Positions 33,353 through 43,200 of a stretch of DNA of 64,000 nt are shown piece by piece (positions within the stretch are counted from its first letter, which is position 1; the number at the start of each line of letters is the position of its first letter). Source of the DNA: Diplosphaera chodatii. Lineage: Eukaryota; Chlorophyta; Trebouxiophyceae; Prasiolales; Stichococcaceae. The stretch is from NCBI GenBank assembly GCA_032358165.1, contig JAALGY010000061.1, positions 1,860,001 to 1,924,000 of the forward strand, written 5' to 3'. The position numbers were made by a program, and so were the translations under genes. Below the pieces are notes generated by a model. The model was given only the letters and a program-made list of their open reading frames with translations. It did no database searches and was not told the origin of the DNA.

Positions 33353-36300
33353 TCAGCCCGCCTTTGCGCGCTGCTCATCGCCGGCCGCCGCAAACTCCTC
33401 GAGCAGCTCGCGCTGCCGCTGCGTCAGGTTGCGCGGCGTGGCCACCCTGCAGCGCATGGCACTCGTTCCCACCGCAGCACTGCTCCCAGCACTTGTCAGA
33501 CGGCGGGTGCGTGCACCGAGACAGCCATGCATCGCGCCGCCTCGCCGCCTGCTCAGTGCCGCCGGGCTGCAGCCGAAATCGCACGCTCCTGCAGCGCACA
33601 GTCGCGGGTCTCTGTGCCTCTGGCCGCGCACCTGATGACGATGAACTGGTCGCCGCGCTGGTAGCCGCCAAGGCGCGGGAAGCCCAGGCCCCGCAGCCGC
33701 AGCCGGTCCCCCGTCTGCGTCCCCTCCCGCACCCGCACCCGCTTGTCCCCCTCCAGGGTGGGCACCCTGCAGCGCATTGCAAGGGGTATGTAAACATGAA
33801 TTAATATAAATTCATACCCCTTGGCGTGTCGACAGCACCCGCGACGTTTGACGCGGGCGCAAGGCAGCGGCCCGCGCCGCCTGTGCAGCGTCGGCCACGC
33901 CCGGCCGAGTGCCAGACGGAGCCGGGACAGCGTGTGCAGTCCTGCACGGCCGCCCTCGTCAGTGTGCGCCGTGCACGGGACCACCGCGCACATGCGCCTG
34001 AAGCCTCTCAATGGGTTCAGGTAGGGGTAGAGCTTCTTCAACAACCCCTAGTTCAGGGTTTAGGGCGGCCTCACGTGATCTCAGTGCCCAGGGCGGCGTC
34101 GGCCATGTCGAGGTGGTGGGGCAGCACCACATCGCTGCCCGCCCGCTCGAACAGCGGGTGCGGCTGAACCAGCACCTCCACGAAGAGCTCCGCGCCCGGG
34201 TGCTCCTTCGACGCGGGCGCCACCTCGCCCGCTGACAGCGTCATCCCGCTGTCAATGCCTGCGGGCGCACGGGCGCGCAGCACGTCGTCGGCAGATGCTC
34301 AGTGCTCACGCGGCTGCGGGCACCGCTACTTCAGCCCGCGACGCTGTGGTCGCAGCGTGTCGGGCTTTTGAGTAAGCAGGCCAGCTCTTGAACACCCTGC
34401 TTCCAAGATGTATCCTGCACGCCTCCGGGGACAGCCCATCGCAGCAGACAACCCGTCCGCTGCGCACCTGCGGGGATCTCGATGTCCACGTTCTTGGGCT
34501 CGGGCACGCCCTGCGCGACGCGGATGGTGCGCTTGGCGCCGCGCGCCGCCTCCTCGAAGCTGACCACCACCTGCGCGCGGATGCTGCTGCGCCGCCGCCG
34601 CTGCGCCAGACAGACGTACGGCAGGGTCACGGCGCTGTCAGGGGCTCTCAGTGCGTTTCGTCGAAGGTCAGACCGAATGTTTGCCTATGCCTATGTCCCC
34701 TGATTCCCCGAGATCATCAGCTGCGCGAGCCGCTGCAGCAGGGTGAAAAGGAGCATGCCGGCAGGCGACCAGCCCCTGTCACCCCTCCCGCTGGCATCTC
34801 CGGATCTGCTGCCTCCAAGCGCTGCCTGCGGCGAGCAGCTCCGATACAGTACCCCTCCGCAGCCCTGACCCTGACTCACCGCGCCCCGGCCGCGCCCGCC
34901 GCCCGCGCCGCCGCCGAAGAACTGCGCCATGATGTCCTCCATGTCGATCTCCTGCGCATTGCCGCCGGAAAACTCCCTGCAAGAACAAGATATACAGTGA
35001 GGTGTAGAGAAGTTGTCTGTGCTGGAGCTGGCCTTACTTCCATGTTGACCATGTTGTCGAGCAGCATATACCCAAGAAGGTGGCTCAAGAGGTAGTTTCT
35101 CAAGCAGCATATGCAGGTGTGCTGCATACCAGCGGAGGTTGTCGCCGCCGCCGCCGGGCCCCCCGAAGCCGAAGCCCGCGAAGGGGTTGCCGGCGCCGCC
35201 GAAGCCGCCGCCGCCGCCCTCCCCCCGCTCCATGCGCTCGAAGTTCTCGCGGCCCACCTGCGCGGCGGCGCAGAGCAAAAGGGATTAGGGTTTAGGGTTC
35301 ACTCAGCACAGGAGCCGCCGCAGCCGCCGGGAGGGTGGCCGCGCTGGGGGGCCGCCACGGCTCCCGGGAGCGCTCGGCCGGCTGCTGACAGGCCTGCCGC
35401 GTGTGCATGCCGGTGCGGCACGCTGCTCACGAGCCTCCACGTCATATCGCAATTGCAGGGTGTCCCTCCCAGCTTCGACGAAATTGCGTGCGGGCGGGGC
35501 TCACGTGGTCATACATCTCGCGCTTCTCCTTGTCGGACAGCGTCTCATACGCCCGCTGGGCCTCGTGGTACTTTGCCTCCGCCCCCGGCTCCTGTGTGCA
35601 GATGCATCGTTTGCATGAGCATGCCTTGAGCGGCGCTGCACATAGGTCGCACCTGCTTTGTGCACACTGTGCCTGGGGGTTAACTTAGGACTGGGGACCT
35701 GCCGATTGCCGTCTGCACCAATCACAGCACCAGCCAGTGGATGACTCCAGCCGCGATGCTGTGGCCTTGATGCATTGAACAGCATTTGACATATCCAACG
35801 CTCTCCCATCCGGCATGCTGGAAGGTCCCGCGCGGGAAGCACACAGCAACCAGCCCTCGCACCTTGTTGGTGTCGGGGTGGAACTGCTTGGCCTTCTGGT
35901 AGTAGGCCTTCTTGATGTCGGCGTCGGACGCGCCCCGCTCCACGCCCAGCACCCTGTAGTAGTCGTCCGCCAGCCGCGCTGCAGCATGCCACGACATGGC
36001 TGGTCAGGCATCCAGCGACAGGGGCTGCAGAGTTTCACCGGACTGCGAGCAAGTCCTGTCACTGCTCGCCCAGCCCACTGGCAAATCCTTGGCGATGAAC
36101 CGAAGCTTGGTGGTGCAGGTGCTCCGCTCCAAACGCTGCACGAACTGGGGCCCAGTTGCGGCAGATACCCCGCCAAGTAACATGTACATGCAGCCGCACA
36201 CTGCTTGTAGCAGCGCCAGCACAAGCACACAAGGCACAGACCTGAGGAGGTGTGGATGCCACGGCAGCGTGCTGCCAGCTGTGACGCTCTGAAACCCATC

Positions 36301-36679
36301 CCCTGCGGCCCGCAAGCCGAGGGGCCGTCATGGCCTGATGGCTGCCGCAGGCCGCCGCTGGCGTCTGCTGGCAACGCCCACGAGTGCAGGCCCGCCGCCG
36401 CAGACGTCGCAGCCGGCAGCGCGCCCTGGCTGCTGCTGCTGACGGCCTCGCCTGTGCACCTGCATGAAGCGTCCACTGCTTGCACTGCTGCTCCGCATCA
36501 CGCAGCGCCGGTGGTGCATAGCATTGCACCCTGAGAGGTGTGCACTTGGATGCATGCCTATGAAGGTTGGCTGAGCCTGTGGACAGCACCAGCTCCCTTA
36601 CAATTATGAAGACGCACCGCAGGGCTGTGCAGGAGCGCAGGATGCCAGCGAGGCTCCGACTCGCCACCCGGTGCGCCAT
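33353..36679 (-). CDS. Mitochondrial DnaJ (Mdj1/GFA2 type) lacking the zinc finger
   Basis: Ten exons (36618-36679, 36242-36459, 35863-35978, 35505-35591, 35130-35257, 34880-34976, 34468-34600, 34075-34258, 33632-33766, 33353-33446) give an exact 417-aa frame. The N-terminus [20 protein letters not shown] and the later RCRGIHTSS look like a mitochondrial presequence and cleavage region. The J domain follows ([20 protein letters not shown]), with QFHPDTNK holding the HPD motif that stimulates Hsp70 ATPase. A Gly/Phe-rich linker and [20 protein letters not shown] come next. The client-binding domains start with [19 protein letters not shown] and later have [33 protein letters not shown] and [13 protein letters not shown]. 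The tail best resembles plant GFA2/type I DnaJ, but the four CxxCxGxG repeats expected after TIRV are replaced by a short [16 protein letters not shown] bridge. Confidence 0.85.
33783..33826. repeat. AT-rich palindrome in a DnaJ intron
   Basis: The outer arms AAGGGGTATG and CATACCCCTT, and the inner arms ATGAATT and AATTCAT, form an imperfect hairpin around an ATATA-like loop, inside the intron 33767-34074. Its base composition is unlike the surroundings. It could be a small MITE remnant or an organelle-type hairpin. Confidence 0.55.
34056..34065 (+). repeat. Telomere-like motif in intron (DnaJ)
   Basis: GGGTTTAGGG, about 9 nt inside the intron following DnaJ exon 8; on the coding strand it reads CCCTAAACCC. 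Confidence 0.5.
35281..35297 (+). repeat. Telomere-like motif in intron (DnaJ)
   Basis: GGGATTAGG and then GTTTAGGG, about 24 nt upstream of the acceptor of DnaJ exon 5; on the coding strand it is C-rich (CCCTAAACCCTAA). Confidence 0.55.
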
Positions 36680-37517
36680 GCCGCTCAGCCGAGAGTAGTA
36701 AACCGCTGAACACCCCTTTGTGCTGCTATGCCGTCATGCTGCAGCGATCGTCTGAACGTGTCAATGAGCGCGCTACCTGCTGCTGCTGATTGCGGGCGTC
36801 AGCTGCTGGCAGCTAGCTGCCGAATGTTCCGACATGCACAGGTCAGGCCGACCTAAAGAAACCCGCTCCAAAAGCGGGGTTGCCAACTTGGGAAGGGTTC
36901 CCTGGGCAGCAGCTTTTCAGACCTGGATATCACGATCTGAGGGTCTGCAAGAAACACACGGATGCCGGAGTGCACGGATGCGCAGTGGTTTTTAGTCGAA
37001 AACTTGGTTGTTTTATATGGCTCCCCAGCAATGAAGATGTTGTTCGTGCAACAATGCATACGCGAAGGGTTCACAGCTTGTGGGTGCTGGTTGTGCGGAC
37101 AGTCTGGGTGGGCAGCGAGCGGCGGGCATGACCTAGGGCTTTCAGCCGTAGGAAACACGTCAACAGCCGTAGGCAGGCAGCGTATGGACAGTGGCATGAT
37201 GCATGATGCAGGCGTGCGGAACAAATCACCATTGCAACCGCTTGCATCAGAAGAGCTAGCCTAGTGACGTTCTTCTGCTGTTGCTCGTGACGACTGTGTC
37301 GTGTTGGATCAATTTGGTCATACACTCCAGCTGGTCACAACATTATTTGGCCCGAGTGGTCTTTCACGGCCTGCAAGAGTTGCTGACAGTGTTGTGCTGT
37401 TTGCCAACCTATTTGAGACGGTTGCAGTATTTGCGCTCTTCGTCCGCTGCGGGCGTCGGAGGATGTGTTGCATTGGTAGGGCTGTGATGGCTGAGTAGGG
37501 CGCGGCGCAGCAGGTCC
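36680..37517. other. Divergent intergenic region, DnaJ (-) and multi-TM gene (+)
   Basis: No convincing gene. A short GC hairpin (CCCGCTCCAAAAGCGGGG, about 36861-36878) is present. The first exon of the multi-TM gene may extend into the right end. Confidence 0.4.
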
Positions 37518-39365
37518 ATGTATGACATGGCGCTGCTGCTGACGTTCGCCGACACCCGGGTGGAGGCCGCCTACCGGCACCACTTCTCCGCCGCCCAGCT
37601 GTCCCTGGACGTCGTCTTCAATGCCGTGCTGTCGGCGGTGACGCTCAGCAGCACCGTCAAGTTCTGGCGGGAGTGCACGCCCCTGGAGAAGGTGCGCCTG
37701 CAGCCTGAAGCTTCTTGTTCCGTGGTATCAGTCACGGCACTGCAGCTCAGGGTGTCAAGAATTACCAGTGCCGCTGACAGCTGATGGCACTGGCGGCAAC
37801 GGCCTGGCGCAGAGTGTGGAGGCTTTCACCACGGTCTGCGGCAGCCTTCTCAGCATTACCCTCGCCGCGACGCAGGTGGTGATGCCGTGCATGGTGGCGG
37901 TCAGCTGCGCGGTGCCGCTGGCGGTCTGGCTGCGGCGGGACGCCTTCCTGCACCACCGCGAGCCGCTGCTCGCCTTCAAGGTGGGTGCTGGATGGCGCCG
38001 TCCCTGGCGGCGCCTGCCGGTATCAATGGAAGCACCGCCTGCACTTTCGTCGCGCACTGGGTGGGATCTTCTGCCAGCAAGGCACCCGTCAAGGATTCAT
38101 CTCTTTGGAATTGATGTACCCGTCACGCAGCCAGGTCTGATGTGACCCCGTTCATGGCACATGTGCAGCACCTGGGGGAGGCGGTGGTGATCGCGCACGT
38201 GATGCCGCGCAAGGTGCACCTGTCGCCGCGCGACTACACCACCTTCCTCATACAGTGGTGCGCCGCCTGCCGCTGCTACTGGATGACTGACCTACCGCCA
38301 TCCATATTGGTTTGTTTTAGTGTGCCCAACACGCACATGATGCAATGAGCCAAACCATCTACAGCTGCTCAGACCCAGAGTACGCTTGTCGGAACCGCAT
38401 TGTGGTGCGCGCTGCAGGCTGCTGTTCGCGCCGCAAGTGGTGTGGCCGATCCTGGGCATTGGCTTCCGCTTCCTGCTGCCCGCCTTCCTGCCGCTGCAGG
38501 CGATCTACACGGCACTCATCATCGCGTGCAACGGCCAGCTGTACGACGCGCTCCAGGTCAGCAACATGGAGCATGCATAACCTGCATTGCAGCACCTCAA
38601 TCACAGTGGCTTGTGTATGCCTGTACCAGGCCACGGTTGCATGTTCCCAAATGGCTGTGGCCTCGCCTCAAATTTTGACCTTGTTGCTGGCAGACTGCGG
38701 ATGAGCCCCAATCTGACAACTTCCAGATTGCATATATCGTGTCTCATCAATGCCTCGGTTTCTCAGCGCAGAGCGCGTACCCGGAGTACATGCAGCACTT
38801 CCTGGGGTGGCCGGGCGCCAAGGCGGCGCTGGGGCTGGGCGCGCTCAGCGACAGGGCGGCGACGCTGGCCGTGTGGGCCACGCTGCAGTTCGAGCTGGCC
38901 TTCGCGCTGCCCCTGTACGCGGTGAGGCTCCCGCTGGCCGCAAGCCGGCGGACGTTGCGCCATGCTGGCGGCACCTCACGCTGTGCTTCGCGAGGCTATG
39001 TGCTCTGCTGCTGATCTGCGGTGATATGTGACTATGACTGCGTGTCTTGAGGCACCAGCTCCTGGACATGTCTGCACTGCTCGCTTCCTTTGCAGGGCAC
39101 CTGGTGGTACGCTGCGTTCACTGCCCACAGTTTCATTGGCTGCACACCCACGACAGTGCGGCTTATCTCATAGGTGTTCAAGTGGGAGCTGCACGACCGG
39201 CAGCGCTTTGGCAAGGCGCGGGCGGAGCGGCTGCCGAGGGACCAGACGCGCGTGCGCTTCGGCCTCGCGCCCATGGCGCCCGCCTGGCGGCTGTGCCTCA
39301 TCGCAGCTTCCGCAGCAGCGCCGTTCGTGGCCACGCTGTGGGCGGCTTGGCAGGATGTGCGGTGA
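37518..39365 (+). CDS. Orphan multi-transmembrane protein
   Basis: Supported exons are 37518-37691, one ending at 37980, 38169-38257, 38418-38556, 38772-38921 and 39174-39365 (TGA). The last four are in exact phase. The join between the first two is unresolved: the acceptors I can see for exon 2 need a phase that the strong donor at 37691 does not supply. At least five hydrophobic segments are present: LDVVFNAVLSAVTLSST, SLLSITLAATQVVMPCMVAV, PILGIGFRFLLPAFLPLQAI, ATLAVWATLQFELAFALPLY and CLIAASAAAPFVATLWAAW. Loops hold LSPRDYTTFLIQW and FKWELHDRQRFGKARAERL. I do not recognise the family. An algal-specific membrane protein is the best description. A stretch at 39096-39160 reads GTWWYAAFTAH and might be an extra or alternative exon. 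Confidence 0.5.
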
Positions 39366-40217
39366 CGCCGATGCATGAAGACCATGACGCTTCAGTGACC
39401 GACGGCCAGCGGCATGGGTGCTGACTAAATGTGCAGCTTGATGTTGAAGACCGCCGCAAGGGCGACGCGTGGCCAATAAGCTCGTGGTTTTCGGGAAGTA
39501 TGTGCTTGAAACACTGATGGCGTGGGGCATTTGAAGGATGTGTCCAAGCAACAGATGGAATAAGTATTGTGTGGAAACAGTTGCTGACAGGCCTTCTCCT
39601 TGTGAGTGTCCTGTGTGATTGCTTGACCGAAGACGTTTGCGTGCTCCTGTTGGCACTGCTATCTTGCAAAATTGTACAGGCTTTCAATGTACTTGCTCTG
39701 CCGCACAGTGAGATGGAAGCATCGCCGCCTCAGCATATGCCAAAGCAGTTACAAATGCACCATGCAAGCTCGTGTTCATGGAGCCAGAGCAGCGCCTCCT
39801 CTTCGACCATTGCTGGGATGCTGGTTGATGGAAGGTCTTTCACCAAACTTATGTTCGACCTATGCCCACATGCTTACCAAGCTCACCACATTGGAGCTGG
39901 GGACCAAAGCATTTCGGGATTCTCGTCATACCGAGAGCAGGCCACCATGGCATGCTCACAGTCTGCATGTATCGATGCCGCACCTGTAACAGAAGTAGCT
40001 GACAATCACGGTGCACCAAGACATTGCTTGCAGCGTGTTGCACTGCAAAAGCGGCCTGCTTTAGAGCATCTGAGACCTGATCTGAAGGCATGCAGGAGGT
40101 GCAGAGGCATCTCACGCCATATAGCGCTGCGTTCGCACCGTTGGGTTGCATTGAGCATATGTCCCGGCTTCATCGTGCATGTTGACATTGGATTTGCGGC
40201 TCATTGTGTCGGCCACA
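39366..40217. other. Intergenic region upstream of the TPR gene
   Basis: An open frame of nearly 300 codons runs from about 39569 into the TPR gene's possible first exon. Its peptide has no recognisable block and its composition is like non-coding sequence here. I do not call it a gene. Confidence 0.4.
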
Positions 40218-43200
40218 TGGCGGCAACCGTGGTGCCCGCTGTGGTGCTAGCGGCCGCAATCGCTGCCGGCGTCCTCACTGCTGCGACCTCAAAGTTGCGG
40301 CAGCGTTCGTCGTCGTCATTGCACGCCAACGGCGAAGAGGTGCATGGCGGCGGGACGGTCGTCATTCATGCATGCAGATGTAGTCGTGCACAGCACTTCC
40401 CAGCAGTTGGATGTGGTGGAGTGGGTGCTGACCCATCCGTAGTGTGCGCTGTAGCCCCCAGAAGGTGAGGAGAAGGAGCGCCTCGTCGGGCAGCAGGGGC
40501 CTGCGGCTGGCTCCGCAGCTGGATCATCTGAGCAACGGTGCGCTTGGCGTCCTGCGGCTGGGGCTCTGATATCAGCGTCAACTAGTTTGATTGACATGCC
40601 CAGGCCATACTGTTGAGAGCTCGTCATGCAGGTCTGAAGCGCTGCCGCTGGCCATTGCCGCGGCGCTTGCTGCAGCCGTCACAGCAGCCGTGCTGCTCAC
40701 CTACTTCTACTGGGGACCAGGTGTGGACCGTGCATGCATCAGTGGCATATCACAACTCTGCGCTGGCTGCGTCGACACAGCAGCTACGGCAGGCGGCACC
40801 CTCTTTTTCATCGCCGCTGCTGGCCATTGCTGCTGACACCTCTTGCAATTGAAATTCAAAATGTCGTGCAGCTGGCGGCACCGAGGTCCCGGGGCCCGGC
40901 CGCTGCAAGCAGCCCCCCACTATGCGCCAGCGGCTGCAGCACGCCGCACGGCTGGGCTTTACGCACCACATACTGACGCGCTCTCAAAAAGCGCAGCACC
41001 TGTTCGACCTGGTGAGCGGCTGCAGCACGGTGTCTGGTTTCTCGCGCGCGCCCAACGGCAGCGGTAGCTTGATCGCAAGCTGTACAGTGCCAGGCATGAG
41101 GTGGCAGGCCTCCTGCTGTGCTGCAGGGCATGGTGCAGGCGTGGAACTTCAACCAGCACGAGGCGCACGCGGCGTTCTCGCTGGCGGCGGATGAGGATCC
41201 CACCTGCTCCCGCTGCTGGTGGGGCGTCGCCTACGCACTGGGGCCCGGCGTGAACAGGTGCCCCAACATGTCAATGTATCAACGGGTCCAAAACCCGATG
41301 TGCAGCTTTGCAAACTTCAGCCACTCTGGCTCCCGGGCCTCCCGTTGCAGTGCTGCCCGTCATCCCAGTGCAGGAGGTGCCGGGTGTGGCAGGGCGGCAC
41401 TGCTGTGAAAGTCCTGGTTGTTCCTGTAGGGAGCATGTGCCGGCGCCGAAGGACTGGCCGTCCTTCTCGCCCCGGGACTACCCGGCGGCGCGCGCCGCCG
41501 CGCACCAGGCGTGGCAGCTGGCGGAGGCTGAAACGGGAGCCCGACTCCGAGGTACCCCGCTGTAATTTTCAGATGTTTTGATGTAACTCCATATGCATTG
41601 GCTAGTGCGAACACAGGCAGGCAGTACCTGGCAAATTCAAGCCACAGCACAGAGAGCCGTTTCACAGTGTGCCTGGGTGCCCTGCGATCAGACACTCCCG
41701 CTGGTTGAGTTGGCCTGGTGCAGCGCCCACGGCACCCCGGGCACGGCTCCTGGGCGCTTGCTCCGGGCGCTGACGACCCTCAGCTGCCTCGCAGCTGGCG
41801 CAGCGGGATGCGCTGTGGGGGCGGGCAGGGCTGCAGCGCTTCCGGACCGGCTCGGATCGGCAGCCGGGGCGGCGTGAAGCGGAGGAGGAGTATGCGGCGC
41901 TTGTGGAGGCCATCGGTGGGCTGCCGCCTCCCGGCCACATTCCAGAACAGCATGAGACTGCAGCTGGCGTGCACGTCCGACTTCCACTGCAGGCTGGCGG
42001 CCCGGACACCTGGCTGCATGCTGCGTACGCGTGACAGCGGCGGGCAGACGCCTCTGGGATGACGTCCGATGTTTGCTGCAGGCGAGCGGTACCAGGACGC
42101 AGATGCGTTCGCCGTTGCAGCGGAGACGCGGATGAACCTGTCGCCGTGGGACTACCACCTGCCCGGCAACCAGACGCAGGTGCGCAGCTTGCCAGCCTGC
42201 TCGCACCCTATGCAGCTGTGCAGGCAAGTGAGAATGGCGCACTGGCACATCTGCCCCCTGACGATGCCCTACAGCGGGCACACCCCAAATGGCACTCGCG
42301 ACCAACGGCTCGACTGTCAAAACGTGTGGTGCTGGTCTGTGCATCAGGGGTACCGGCTGCGGCCGAGTGCGGCGGAGGCGGAGCGGCTGATCGGCAGGGC
42401 GCTGGCGCTGGCGCCGCGCCACCCCCTCGCCGCGCACCTGCTCATCCACCTGTCCGAGGCCAGCGACCCCCGCAGGTCTGCCCACATTGCATCTTCACAG
42501 CACCATTGTAGCATGGCTGCACAGCCGTGCTACCGTTGGCGTGCACGATTGCTCATACCCCTATGACAAGCCAACGAGTTAAAAGCTGTCGCAGTGCAAA
42601 GAGCAATTCCATCATGAACGTGACTTGCACACGAGGTCTTGCGACATAGTGTGGCAATATGCCGGCGACGCAATGGTTGCCAGCATGTCGCTGGCCCCTC
42701 TGGACTGGAGCCAGAGACTAGGAGCCAGTCGACCTGATTGCTGACGATGCGCACCATCACAAGGCCCAGCCAGCGTGTTCTCTGGCCTACAGCTGCTGCT
42801 TCGACCCGCGCAGCTGCAGGGCGGCAGAGATGCCGGGTTCGGCCCTGTCCTGCACCGCACCGGCACAGCTGCAGCCACGCGGCCACATGCGCCTGCCAGC
42901 AAGCGACGCCGACCCTGCACCGCGCACCCCCCGCAGGGACGCCCCGCTGTCGGCGGCCCGGGCGGAGGGCGCGGCGGAGGCCCTGCTGGACAGGCGCAGC
43001 CCGGCGGCGTCCATGGGCCACCTGCTGCACATGCCCAGCCACACGTACGTGCGGGTGGGCCGGTACCACGACGCCACGATCTCCAACATCCGGTGCGCTG
43101 TGCGCCGTCGAAACATGTTGAACACTCTGCATCAGTGGCCTGGCTGCACATCTGTGCGGGCCAAGAGCACGGGGTCACAATCGCAAAACTTTGTTGTGCT

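Noticed and set aside
36850..36900. Possible tRNA or terminator around a GC hairpin
   Set aside because: Only one stem is visible. There is no cloverleaf, no TTC-loop motif and no T run in a useful position.
39569..40468. About 300-codon open frame on the plus strand
   Set aside because: It begins without a convincing ATG, and its peptide is rich in His/Ser/Gln as in non-coding sequence here. Only its end, with ATG at 40218, may be coding, as exon 1 of the TPR gene.
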